Shown here: in pieces, positions 29,599 to 38,003 of the stretch | Numbering within the stretch: position 1 is the first letter of the stretch | Layout: each line of letters starts with the position of its first letter | Assembly (NCBI RefSeq): GCF_028867705.1 | Contig: NZ_CP066171.1 | Coordinates: 2,020,245 to 2,084,244, forward strand | DNA: 64,000 nucleotides | DNA from: Thermoleophilum album | Lineage (GTDB): Bacteria; Actinomycetota; Thermoleophilia; Solirubrobacterales; Thermoleophilaceae | Reading direction: 5' to 3' | Position numbers and translations under genes: made by a program | The notes under the pieces: model-generated | Told to the model about the DNA's origin: nothing | What the model saw: only the letters and a program-made list of their open reading frames with translations | Databases searched by the model: none

Positions 29599-31119
29599 GT
29601 GACCAGCGAAGGTGCGAACGGAACGGGGGGTGTCGTCTACCTCGTCGGCTGCGGCCCGGGCGATCGTGGCCTTGTCACCGAGCGGGCCGTCGAGCTCGTC
29701 GCGAGCGCCGACGCGATCCTCTACGACCGCCTCGTGCCGCGCTCGCTGCTCGCCTTGGCTCCGCCGCAGTGCGAGCTGGTTTACGTCGGCAAGCTGCCGG
29801 GACGACCGACGCTGCCACAGGAGGAGATAAACGCCGAGCTCGTCGCGCGCGGCCGCGCCGGTCAACGGGTCGTGCGCCTGAAGGGCGGCGACCCGTTCGT
29901 GTTCGGTCGCGGCGGCGAGGAGGCCGAGGCGCTCGCCGCCGCCGGCGTCCCTTTCGAGGTCGTGCCGGGCGTCACCGCCGGCATTGCCGCGCCCGCTTAC
30001 GCCGGCATCCCTGTGACGCACCGCGCCGAGGCGTCGGCCGTCGCCTTCGTCACGGCCCACGAGGATCCCCGCAAAGGCGAGTCGGCGCTGGACTGGCGAG
30101 CGCTCGCACGCTTTCCCGGCACGCTCGTCTTCTACATGGGGGTCAGCCGCCTAGCCGCCGTGTCCGAACGTCTACGTGCGGAGGGGCGTAGCCCCGACGA
30201 GCCCTGCGCGGTGGTCGCCGACGGCACCCGCGCCACCCAGCGAACCGTGACCGGGACGCTGGCCACGATCGCCGAGCGGGTGGTGGCGGCGGGGCTGCAG
30301 CCACCGGCTGTGCTGGTCGTCGGAGCGGTGTGCGCCCTGCGCGACCGGCTAGCGTGGGCGGAGCGGCGACCGCTGCACGGCGCCGTGGTCGTGGTGACCC
30401 GCGCCCGCCCCCAACAGAGCGCGCTCGCACGGCGCCTGCGCGCGCTCGGCGCCGAGGTGGTGGAGGCGCCCGCGATCCGCATCCGCCCACTGCCGACGCC
30501 GCCCGAGCTCGCGACGATCGAGCGCTTCGGGCTCGTTTGCTTGACGAGCCCGAACGGCGCCCGCCTGCTCGTCGACGGTCTGCTCGCCCAGGGGCGCGAC
30601 GCGCGTGCTCTCGCCCGCACGCAGATCGCGGCGATCGGCCCGGGCACGGCAGCGGCGCTGGCAGAGCGCGGGTTGCGCGCCGACATCGTGGCCGAGCGCT
30701 TCGTGGCCGAGGGGCTAGTCGAGGCGCTCTCGGACGTCGAGGTCGCAGACCGCGACGTTTTGATCGCCCGCGCCGCCGAGGCGCGCGACACCCTCGTCGA
30801 GGCGCTCGCCGCTCGCGGTGCGCGCGTGACCGTCGCGCCCCTCTACGAAACCGTTCACGAGCCGCTGCCCGACTACGCGCGCGACGACCTCGAGCGCGCC
30901 ACCTACATCACTTTCACGGCTAGCTCGACGGTGCGCAGCTTTCTTGCCGGTGGCGGTACCGTTCCGCAGGGGGCGCGGGTGGTGTCGATCGGACCGATCA
31001 CGACCGCGGCGCTGCGCGAAGCCGGTATAGCTGTCGATGTCGAGGCGTCGCGCCACGACATCGACGGTCTTGTCGAAGCGCTCGTCGCCGACGCGCGAGC
31101 GAGGAGGGCGGTAGCGTGA
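29599..31119 (+). CDS. cobA-hemD: fused uroporphyrinogen-III methyltransferase and uroporphyrinogen-III synthase
   Basis: 506 residues in two domains. Residues 10-250 are the SAM-dependent methyltransferase: VYLVGCGPGDRGLVT, RLKGGDPFVFGRGGEEAEAL, VVPGVTAGIAAPAYAGIPVTH and VFYMGV. Residues 255-506 are HemD: VVVVTRARPQQSALARRL, LTSPNGARLL, AIGPGTAAALAERG, TFTASSTVRSF and SIGPITTAALREAG. One chain thus makes uroporphyrinogen III and methylates it to precorrin-2, supplying the siroheme enzyme upstream. This fusion is known in Firmicutes and Actinobacteria. GTG 29599 lies 28 nt after hemC with a TAGGCT box between. Stop overlaps the next gene (GTGA). Confidence 0.93.
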   Translation: MTSEGANGTGGVVYLVGCGPGDRGLVTERAVELVASADAILYDRLVPRSLLALAPPQCELVYVGKLPGRPTLPQEEINAELVARGRAGQRVVRLKGGDPFVFGRGGEEAEALAAAGVPFEVVPGVTAGIAAPAYAGIPVTHRAEASAVAFVTAHEDPRKGESALDWRALARFPGTLVFYMGVSRLAAVSERLRAEGRSPDEPCAVVADGTRATQRTVTGTLATIAERVVAAGLQPPAVLVVGAVCALRDRLAWAERRPLHGAVVVVTRARPQQSALARRLRALGAEVVEAPAIRIRPLPTPPELATIERFGLVCLTSPNGARLLVDGLLAQGRDARALARTQIAAIGPGTAAALAERGLRADIVAERFVAEGLVEALSDVEVADRDVLIARAAEARDTLVEALAARGARVTVAPLYETVHEPLPDYARDDLERATYITFTASSTVRSFLAGGGTVPQGARVVSIGPITTAALREAGIAVDVEASRHDIDGLVEALVADARARRAVA

Positions 31120-31997
31120 CCGGCCACCAGTCGACCGCCACCGCGGATGCCCACCGCAGCGACGAGCAGCCGCCGCTCGTGACGCTGCTCACCGACTACG
31201 GACTCGGCGACGAGTTCGTCGGCGTTTTGCACGGCGTGATCGCTGGCATCTGCCCCCAGGCGCGAGTGATCGACATAACGCACGGGATCGAGCGCCACGA
31301 CGTGCGCAAGGGCGCGCTCGTCCTGCGCGCCGCCTTGGCTTACTGTCCGCGCGGTGTTCATGTCGCTGTGGTCGACCCCGGTGTCGGCACTGCTCGCCGC
31401 GGCGTCGCGGTGCGTGCCGCCGATGGCCGCATTCTCGTCGGCCCCGACAACGGGCTCTTGAGCCTGGCGCTCGAGAGCGCCGGCGGCGCCGTCGAGGCGG
31501 TCGAGATCACCCGCTCTCCGCTGCGCCTCGAGCCCGTGTCGGCCACGTTTCACGGCCGCGACATCTTCGCTCCGGTCGCCGCTCATCTCGCAGCCGGCAC
31601 GCCGTTGGCGGAGGCGGGCGAACCGTTCGACCCCGACACGCTCGTACGACTCGACCTCCCCGCACCGAAGCTGGACGGGGCGACCATCCACGCCCACGTT
31701 CTCACCTTCGACCGTTTCGGTAACGCGATCCTCTCGGCGTCGCACGAGCACGCCACCGCTGTCGGGCTGAAACTCGGCCGGCCGGTGCTCGTGCGCACGC
31801 CCCGTGGCGAGCGCGAAACGCTGTTCGTGCGCACGTTCGGCGACGTCGCCCCGGGCGAGCTGCTGCTCTACGAGGACTCTTGGCGGATGCTGGCGCTGGC
31901 TGTGAACCGCGGCGATGTGCGTAGCGTGCTCGGTATCGCGGTCGACGACAAAGTGACGATCGCCCCGGTGCGCGAGGCGACGGGCGCGCAGCTGTGA
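31116..31997 (+). CDS. SAM hydrolase (DUF62 / fluorinase-like family)
   Basis: 293 residues. VTLLTDYGLGDEFVGVLHGV opens the fold, then VVDPGVGTARRGVAVRA, LVGPDNGLLSLAL, FHGRDIFAPVAAHLA and FDRFGNAILSA. These are the signatures of the family of SAM hydroxide adenosyltransferases, which split SAM into adenosine and methionine. A halogenase role is unlikely, as true halogenases are rare and have an added loop that I do not see. Sitting between a SAM-using methyltransferase fusion and birA, its role may be to control SAM or remove it. GTGA overlaps on both sides. Confidence 0.85.
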   Translation: MTGHQSTATADAHRSDEQPPLVTLLTDYGLGDEFVGVLHGVIAGICPQARVIDITHGIERHDVRKGALVLRAALAYCPRGVHVAVVDPGVGTARRGVAVRAADGRILVGPDNGLLSLALESAGGAVEAVEITRSPLRLEPVSATFHGRDIFAPVAAHLAAGTPLAEAGEPFDPDTLVRLDLPAPKLDGATIHAHVLTFDRFGNAILSASHEHATAVGLKLGRPVLVRTPRGERETLFVRTFGDVAPGELLLYEDSWRMLALAVNRGDVRSVLGIAVDDKVTIAPVREATGAQL

Positions 31998-32818
31998 GAA
32001 GGGACACGCGCGCCAGCGAGGCCGGCGGCGGCGCGAGGCAAGCGAACGTTCGCGACGGCGAAGCACACAGCGAGCCGACGCCCTTCGGCCGTCCCCGCCT
32101 GCACTTGCGCCGCTGCGGCTCGACCAACGACGTCGCGCGCGCCCTCGCGGCGCGCGGCGCGCCCCACGGCACCGTCGTCACCGCCGACGAGCAGACAGCC
32201 GGCCGCGGCCGACAGGGCCGACGCTGGCAGGCACCGCCCAAGAGCGCCTTGCTCGCCTCCTTCGTGCTGCGCACAGCCGCCCCGCCGGCGGGTACCTTGT
32301 CGCTCGCTGTCGCGCTGGCGGTGGCCGAGACGGCAGAGCTAGCGGTTCCCGGTCTCGCTGCCCGGGTCAAGTGGCCCAACGACGTCCTTGCGGATGGACG
32401 CAAGCTCGCCGGGATCCTGATCGAAAGCCGTGCCCTCGAGGGTTGGACCGTCGTCGGGATCGGCATCAACGTGCACACCGAGGAGCACCAGTTCCCGCCC
32501 GAGCTCGCCGCGAGGGCCACCTCGCTCGCGATCGAGGCGCGGCGCGCCGGGACGCCGTCGCCGACGATCGAAAGCGTGCTCGAGACGCTCTGCGCGGCGC
32601 TCGCGCGCTGGACGAGCGAGGACGGTCAGGCGGAAGTGGCCGCAGCGTGGCCACGGCGCGACGCGCTGGCCGGCCGCCGCGTTAGCTGGGACGGCGGCAG
32701 CGGCACGGCGCGCGGCGTCGATCGCGAGGGCAGGCTGATCGTCGAGACCGCCCGCGGCACGGTCGCGCTCGCGGCCGGCGAGGTCCACCTCGGCTCGGGC
32801 GCCGGGCGCGGCGACTGA
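31994..32818 (+). CDS. birA: biotin-[acetyl-CoA-carboxylase] ligase
   Basis: 274 residues. Class I biotin ligase: CGSTNDVARALAARGA, the biotin loop AGRGRQGRRWQAPP, KWPNDVLADGRKLAGILIE and GIGINVHTEE, then the small C-terminal SH3-like domain. It lacks the DNA-binding domain of E. coli BirA, so it is an enzyme only; a 35-residue Arg/Gly-rich lead precedes the core and the true start may be internal. GTG 31994 overlaps the SAM hydrolase stop. Last gene of the cluster; the end is partly repeated downstream (32847-32865). Confidence 0.9.
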   Translation: MRRDTRASEAGGGARQANVRDGEAHSEPTPFGRPRLHLRRCGSTNDVARALAARGAPHGTVVTADEQTAGRGRQGRRWQAPPKSALLASFVLRTAAPPAGTLSLAVALAVAETAELAVPGLAARVKWPNDVLADGRKLAGILIESRALEGWTVVGIGINVHTEEHQFPPELAARATSLAIEARRAGTPSPTIESVLETLCAALARWTSEDGQAEVAAAWPRRDALAGRRVSWDGGSGTARGVDREGRLIVETARGTVALAAGEVHLGSGAGRGD

Positions 32819-32865
32819 GCGGCGGGCGCGGAGACCGAGCAGCGGTCGCGGCGACTGAGCGGCGG
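32807..32865. repeat. 19-bp direct repeat spanning the birA stop codon
   Basis: The sequence CGCGGCGACTGAGCGGCGG occurs at 32807-32825, including the birA stop, and again at 32847-32865 in the gap before the convergent helicase gene. It looks like a local 40-bp duplication. Confidence 0.6.
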
Positions 32866-32893
32866 CCGCCGAGGCGAACAGCCAGCCGACCCG

Positions 32894-35638
32894 CTAGGCG
32901 GCGGCCGCTCCGGCCGCGGACTCGCCGCCGCCGGGGCGGGTGTCGGTCTCGCCTGCCGCCCCGCCTTCGTTGGTGCGGTCGCTCGCGTCCCCGTCGGTGT
33001 GGTCGCTCGTGCCGACCTCACCGCTTGCGTCCGCAGCGGTGTCGAGCGCGGCCGGAACCGCCCCCGGCACGACGTCCTCGGGCCGCACCGGTCCGCCACC
33101 CGCATCGCCGCCCCCGGACGCAGCGGCTTCGGCTGCGAGCGCATCCGCGGCGGCCGCTTCGGGCACTTGCTGCTCGGGAGAAAGCGGCGCGACAGCGGTG
33201 GCGTCGGTCTCGGCGCGCTTGCGCTTGCGACCCCCGCGCTTGCGTTTGCCCTTGGGGAAGTTGCGCAACAGCTCGCGCGCCACCGCCTGCGGCTTGCGCG
33301 CGAGGCGCATCCGTGCGTGGTCGAGCACCTGCTGAGCCTCGGGCGTGTGGACGGCTGCTGCCGCCAGCAGCGCCGCTTGCAGCCGCCGGTCCTGCTCGCG
33401 CGCGGCCTGCACGAGCTTGCGAGCGTTGCGGCCGTGCGCCGCTCCCGACGAGTTGACAAGCAGGCCGAGCAGGCGCTTCGCCTCGGGCCAGCGCTGCGTG
33501 GCGTAGTGCTCGTGCACCTCGCGGCTGAAGTCGGCGAGGTGCCACAGCCAGCGCGCCGCCTGTTCGCGCCGCCCGATCGGGCGATCGGCGAGGATCTGAA
33601 GCAGCGTGCGCACCCCCTCGCGGCGCTCGTCGCGCGCCCAGCTGCCGACGGTCTCGACCGCTTCGTCGAAAGCCTCGGGATCGCGTAGCGCGCCGATCTC
33701 TTGCAGCGCCTTGAGCCGCAGCTGGGTGTTGCGGTTACGGCGCAAGCAGTTCAGCAGGAACAGCTTGCGCAGCTCGCCGCTGCGGTCGAAGTGCAACATC
33801 GCCTTGGCGCGCCGCCAGTTCGCCTGCGACACGCGCGCACCGGCGAGCATCGCCCACGCCTGCTGCTCGCCCCACGGCAGGTGTTCGACCGCGATGCGCC
33901 AGAGCTCGCGCTCGAAAACCTGCGCTCGGCGCTCGGGATCGGCGGTGACAGGCACCACCCTTTTCTCGACGCGGATGCGGCGCCCGCGCGCGCGCCGCAC
34001 CGGCCCGACGACGATCGCCCCGCCGCGGTAGACGTCGCGGTCGAGCAGGCTGTGCAGCGTCACGACGGGATCGTCGTTCGGCGTCGCTGGATGGACGAAG
34101 TCGACGACGATGCCCGCCTCTTTCTGTGGGTGTTTGCGCGTCACGCGGCCGACGCGCTGCTGGTAGACGCGGCGCGACGCCGTCGGTGCGAGATGCATGC
34201 ACACCGTCGCTTTCGGCGAGTTCCAGCCCTCGGCGAGCAACTGGGCGTTGACGAGCACGTCGATCTCACAGCGTTCGTAGGAGGCGAGGATGCGCGCAAG
34301 TTCGCGCTTGGGCGTCTCGCCCGACACCGCGACGGCACGCACCCCCACCGCGCGCAGCGCCTCGGCGACGTTGTGGGCGTGCTTGACACCGGCGGCGTAA
34401 ATCACGCCCGGCAGCCCACGGAAGCGCGACTTGTAGAGATCGGCGATCGCAAGGTTGAAGGGCTGCTGGTCGAGGAGCGCGGCGAGCTCTTCCTGGTCGA
34501 AGTCCTGGTCGACCTCGCCGCGGCGCAGCGGCACCTTGGCGATCGAGCGCACACCGGGGCCGGGCGGGATGCGGATCGCTCGCAGCGGCGCGATCACGCC
34601 GCGGCGCGCCGCCTGCGCGAGGTCGAAGCGCGAAGTCTGTGTCGGGAAGAGATCGGTGACGTGGCGCGCGATCAGCGCACCGGTCGCTGTCATGCCGATG
34701 AACACCGGGCCGACCCAGCGGCGGATCGCCTCGCTCGTCTTCTCGCCGAGCGCGGTATGAGCCTCGTCGCAGATCACCACCGTGTAGGCATCGGAGATGC
34801 GCCCGGCGTTGCGAACGAACCACTGGTAGGTCTCGACCGTCACCGGCCCGTCGGCGGGAGGATCGTCGTCGGGGGCTAGCCGGGGCGGCCGTATGCGATC
34901 GCCGTACCCGCGGTCGCGCAGCTCGCCGAGGAACTGATCGACGAGGTTTCGGCGGTGGGTGAGGATCAGCACTCCGCCCGTCCGCGACGCGTCGACGAAA
35001 CCGAGCGCGGCGACCGTCTTGCCGGCACCGGTGGCGTGTTCGAACCAGAAGCGACGCGCCGCGCCGGGATCCTCTTCGACGTCGCGGGCGTGGAGCTCGT
35101 CGTGCTCGGTCTCGTCCCAGTCGATCGGTTCCTCGTCGCCGGCGACGAACTCCTCGTCCTCCCCGACCGCGGCGTCGGCACCGGCCGGTTCGTGCACGTC
35201 CGCGCCTTCGCTTGCACTGCCCGCTGCTGCCGCACTGGGGTCGCGCTCCGCGTTCTCGCCGGCGGCTTCGCCGTCGCGCGCGCCGCGACGGCCTTGCAGC
35301 TCGGCTGAGAGCGCGACGAGCGTCCCTGACAGAGCGTCGACCTGGTGCGCCGAGAGCACGGTGCCGTCGGCTAGGCGCGGCTCGTCGCTGCTTAGGAGTC
35401 GCTCGAGCCCAAGCAGGAGCGAGTAGTCACGCCTCCACTCGACCGACGGATATTCGCGACCCGCTGCGATCTCGGCGAGAGCGTCTTCGAGCGCCATCCG
35501 CCGTGCGCTGCCCGGCGTCAGCGCTGCTTGCGGGTCTTCGCCGTCGAGCACGAAACGTTCGCGCGCGAACTCCTCCGCGCGCTTGAGATCGTCGGCGGAG
35601 AAAGGCAGAGTTGCGGCGAGCGTGGTCGTTTCGGCCAA
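32894..35638 (-). CDS. large SF2 DEAD/DEAH-box helicase with helical C-terminal region
   Basis: 914 residues. N-terminal helical part (1-110), an acidic low-complexity linker (about 120-190), then an SF2 core: HATGAGKTVAALGF (Lys207), ILTHRRNLVDQFL, CDEAHTALG (Asp291-His294), GMTATG, VLVNAQLLAEGWNSPK and QQRVGRVTRKHPQKEAGIVV (Arg fingers). After the core lies a region rich in helical pairs (about 560-780), possibly HEAT-like, then a Lys/Arg stretch KGKRKRGGRKRKR and an Ala/Gly/Asp tail. Substrate unknown; the core resembles type III restriction/UvrB-like ATPases, but no methylase or nuclease is next to it. Start TTG 35638 has GAGAGG upstream; 197 further codons to 36229 overlap the divergent gene and look non-coding. 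Confidence 0.75.
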   Translation of the reverse strand: MAETTTLAATLPFSADDLKRAEEFARERFVLDGEDPQAALTPGSARRMALEDALAEIAAGREYPSVEWRRDYSLLLGLERLLSSDEPRLADGTVLSAHQVDALSGTLVALSAELQGRRGARDGEAAGENAERDPSAAAAGSASEGADVHEPAGADAAVGEDEEFVAGDEEPIDWDETEHDELHARDVEEDPGAARRFWFEHATGAGKTVAALGFVDASRTGGVLILTHRRNLVDQFLGELRDRGYGDRIRPPRLAPDDDPPADGPVTVETYQWFVRNAGRISDAYTVVICDEAHTALGEKTSEAIRRWVGPVFIGMTATGALIARHVTDLFPTQTSRFDLAQAARRGVIAPLRAIRIPPGPGVRSIAKVPLRRGEVDQDFDQEELAALLDQQPFNLAIADLYKSRFRGLPGVIYAAGVKHAHNVAEALRAVGVRAVAVSGETPKRELARILASYERCEIDVLVNAQLLAEGWNSPKATVCMHLAPTASRRVYQQRVGRVTRKHPQKEAGIVVDFVHPATPNDDPVVTLHSLLDRDVYRGGAIVVGPVRRARGRRIRVEKRVVPVTADPERRAQVFERELWRIAVEHLPWGEQQAWAMLAGARVSQANWRRAKAMLHFDRSGELRKLFLLNCLRRNRNTQLRLKALQEIGALRDPEAFDEAVETVGSWARDERREGVRTLLQILADRPIGRREQAARWLWHLADFSREVHEHYATQRWPEAKRLLGLLVNSSGAAHGRNARKLVQAAREQDRRLQAALLAAAAVHTPEAQQVLDHARMRLARKPQAVARELLRNFPKGKRKRGGRKRKRAETDATAVAPLSPEQQVPEAAAADALAAEAAASGGGDAGGGPVRPEDVVPGAVPAALDTAADASGEVGTSDHTDGDASDRTNEGGAAGETDTRPGGGESAAGAAAA

Positions 35639-35976
35639 GGTGGCGTCCTCTCGGAACAGGGAGCCCGCAACGCGCGCGCAAGCGTTAGCGCATGCCGGCG
35701 GGCCCGGCCCTGTCTTCGCCGCGTCCAGCGCCTGAAGCGCGGCGAGCCCGCCCGGTCCGGCGAGGACCGCAGAGGTCTCTGCAATTACAGCACACCGACG
35801 CGGACGGATCGACACCCCGTGCCCGACACATCGCCGAGCCCGGCGCGGGGTCCGTACCGGCGTCCGGCGCGAACCCCGGGCACGTGTGCGCACCGCATGC
35901 ACACACCGCGCACCGCCAGGTCCGGCGCGGGCTACGTGACACAGGTTCGGTGCTGACGGTGTGCCACTCTTCGCTC
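35639..35976. other. 338-nt divergent intergenic region
   Basis: Lies between the helicase and TlpA-like genes. It holds the relatively AT-rich near-palindrome TGCAATTACA (about 35780-35789), which on the minus strand gives TAATTG as a possible -10, and a CA/GT-rich stretch around 35880-35915. Open frames crossing it lack conserved features. No RNA gene recognised. Confidence 0.4.
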
Positions 35977-36591
35977 GTGCAGTCCCGCACAGGCGCGCGC
36001 TCTTTCTGCGTTGTATCCGCGGCGGCTCGTCAGAGGATCGTGGCGCTTGCCACGGCGGCGGCTTGCTTGGCGCTCGCGATCGGAGCGAGCGGCTGCGAAC
36101 GCAGCGGCGGCGAGAGCACTGGCGGAGCGTCCGCTGTACCGCGCGTCGAACGACCCCCGGCCCGGCTCGCCGCCCTGTACCGGCGCGCGAACGCCTTGGT
36201 CGACGCCGACCGCCACACGCTCGCCGCACAGCTGCGTGCCTTGCGGGGGTACCCGGTGGTGGTCAACAAGTGGGCGTCGTGGTGCGGACCCTGCCGCTCG
36301 GAGTTTCCGCTGTTGCGGCGTGCCGCTCTGCGCTTCGGAAGACAAGTGGCGTTCCTCGGCTTGAACTCCGAGGACGCGCGTGGGCCGGCGCGCGACTTCT
36401 TGCGCAGCGAACCGGTTCCCTATCCGTCGCTGCGCGACGCCCGCGGCGAGCTCGCCGCCGACCTGGGAGCCGACCGGATCTTCCCCGCCACCGTCTTTTT
36501 CGACCGCAGCGGCGGCCGCGCGCACGTCAAGTACGGCCCCTACCGCTCGCTCGCCGAGATCCGCACCGACCTCGCCCGCTATGCGCGCTAG
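35977..36591 (+). CDS. TlpA-like thiol-disulfide lipoprotein
   Basis: About 204 residues. A basic lead and hydrophobic segment VALATAAACLALAIGASGC end in a lipobox-like Cys, followed by a Ser/Gly linker and a thioredoxin fold with NKWASWCGPCRSEFPLLRR, the LGLNSEDARGPARDF extension typical of TlpA/ResA, and cis-proline FPATVFFDR. It probably faces outward and reduces disulfides, for example on apocytochrome c, which would fit the ccm genes 9 kb away. Starts at GTG 35977, with alternatives at 35950 and 36040. Its stop overlaps the galT-like start by 11 nt. Confidence 0.82.
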   Translation: MQSRTGARSFCVVSAAARQRIVALATAAACLALAIGASGCERSGGESTGGASAVPRVERPPARLAALYRRANALVDADRHTLAAQLRALRGYPVVVNKWASWCGPCRSEFPLLRRAALRFGRQVAFLGLNSEDARGPARDFLRSEPVPYPSLRDARGELAADLGADRIFPATVFFDRSGGRAHVKYGPYRSLAEIRTDLARYAR

Positions 36592-37642
36592 CGATCGACC
36601 CGAGGTACGCGTCGATCCCTTGAGCGGGCTGCGTGTGATCGTCGCCCACGGGCGTGCGGCGCGACCCGGCGGCTGGCTCGCCGCTAGCGATCGGGCCGGG
36701 CCGGATCTCGTCGGCTCCGACCCTTTCGCCGAGGGCAACGAGTCGGCCACGCCCCCCGAAGTCGATGCGGTACGGCCCGGGGGCAGCGCCCCCGACACGC
36801 CCGGCTGGCAAGTGCGGGTGGTGCCGAACAAGTTCCCGGCTCTCGTTCCCGCCGGGGAAGGTGGACCGGCGCGACCTGTCGATGGCAGCAGCGGAACGAC
36901 GCTGGAGCTCGACCCCTTCGGCGGTCGCGGCGAAGTCGAGCTGTTCGCGGCGGCACCGGCGGTCGGCGCTCACGAGGTGATCGTCAACAGTCCTCGACCC
37001 GTGACGACGTTGGCGGCGCTCGCTGTTGAGGAGCTGAGGGTCGCCGTTTCTGTGTGGCAGCGGCGGATGCGCATCAACCGGGCACGCGGTTACCCGCAGC
37101 TGATCGTCAACGAGGGTCACGCCGCCGGCGCTTCGCTGACCCACACCCACGCCCAGCTCTACGTGCTGCCGTTCCTGCCCCAGCTGGTGGCGCGCGAGCG
37201 CGAGCGTTTCACCGCCTACTACGAGCGCACGCAAGGCCGCAACCTGCTCGCCGACCTCGTTCAAGCCGAAGTCCGCACCAGCGAACGTGTCGTTTGGGTC
37301 GACGAGCAGTGCGTCGCCTTCTGTCCCTTCGCGGCGCGGGCGGCTTTTCACGTGGTGATCGCGCCCCGGCGCCCGGCGGCGCGTTTCGAGGACGACGAGC
37401 CGCCGGCACGGGCGCTCTGGGCGACGCTCAAGAAGTTGCGCCACGCCTGCGGGGGCGATCCGCCGCTGAACCTCTTCGTGCGCACCGCGCCTGACGGCGC
37501 ACAAGCTTTCTGCTGGCGTATCGAGCTGCTGCCGCGGCTCGCCCAACCGGCCGGACTCGAGCTCGGCGCCGGCGTCCACGTGTGCCCGCTCGCGCCCGAG
37601 CGCGCCGCGGCGCTGCTGCGAGCGGCCGACCCGAAGCTCTGA
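36581..37642 (+). CDS. galT: galactose-1-phosphate uridylyltransferase-like protein
   Basis: 353 residues of the HIT superfamily. Active-site HTHAQ in SLTHTHAQLYVLPFLP, preceded by VVPNKFPAL, VGAHEVIVNSPRP and YPQLIVNEGHAAGAS, then FAARAAFHVVIAPRRP in the second half. The pattern fits GalT, which exchanges UMP between UDP-glucose and galactose 1-phosphate. No galK or galE is adjacent, so ADP-sugar or other phosphorylase activity of the GalT/Apa2 group is possible. ATG 36581 overlaps the TlpA-like stop. Confidence 0.8.
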   Translation: MRASDRPEVRVDPLSGLRVIVAHGRAARPGGWLAASDRAGPDLVGSDPFAEGNESATPPEVDAVRPGGSAPDTPGWQVRVVPNKFPALVPAGEGGPARPVDGSSGTTLELDPFGGRGEVELFAAAPAVGAHEVIVNSPRPVTTLAALAVEELRVAVSVWQRRMRINRARGYPQLIVNEGHAAGASLTHTHAQLYVLPFLPQLVARERERFTAYYERTQGRNLLADLVQAEVRTSERVVWVDEQCVAFCPFAARAAFHVVIAPRRPAARFEDDEPPARALWATLKKLRHACGGDPPLNLFVRTAPDGAQAFCWRIELLPRLAQPAGLELGAGVHVCPLAPERAAALLRAADPKL

Positions 37643-37798
37643 GGGCACCACGCGGGGAGACGAGGGCGGCGCCCGGGGGGCGAGCGGCGGACGGGCCGCC
37701 GCTTCGCGCCACCACCGCCGCGACAATCTCCGCCACGGCGCGGCCGACCGCAGCCCACCGCTGCCGCGCGGGCGCGTCTACCCTCCCGACTGCCACGA

Positions 37799-37871
37799 GC
37801 CCCCGTAGCTCAGTGGATAGAGCACGCGCCTCCTAAGCGCGGTGTCGCAGGTTCGATTCCTGCCGGGGGCA
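37799..37871 (+). tRNA. tRNA-Arg (anticodon CCT)
   Basis: Full cloverleaf of 73 nt: acceptor stem GCCCCCG / CGGGGGC with discriminator A; D stem GCTC/GAGC; anticodon stem CGCGC/GCGCG enclosing the loop CTCCTAA, which gives anticodon CCT; T arm GCAGG-TTCGATT-CCTGC. CCA is not encoded. A TACCCT box at 37779-37784 is 14 nt upstream and may be its -10. Reads the AGG Arg codon, which is rare in this GC-rich genome. Confidence 0.96.
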
Positions 37872-38003
37872 TCGCAGCACGGACGCGCTAGCCCGCCTTG
37901 CGCCCGCGGAGGCTCGCGCCCGACGCGGAAAGCGCTGCTCGCGCACACTTCCGGTGCTCGCGCACACGTCTGGTGGCGCGGCTCGGTGCGTGCCGGAACT
38001 CCC

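Noticed and set aside
31116-31997. Possible fluorinase or chlorinase for halometabolite synthesis
   Set aside because: The protein fits the common SAM hydrolase group and no biosynthetic genes surround it.
32819-32893. Short GC-rich repeats as a possible CRISPR or attachment site
   Set aside because: Only two imperfect copies, no spacers and no cas, integrase or tRNA nearby.
35639-36229. 197-codon N-terminal extension of the helicase
   Set aside because: Cys/Arg/Gly-rich and overlapping the divergent TlpA-like gene; a TTG with ribosome site at 35638 explains the start better.
37799-37871. tRNA-Arg as an integration site of a mobile element
   Set aside because: No integrase and no repeat of the tRNA 3' end is visible within the window; the neighbours are housekeeping genes.
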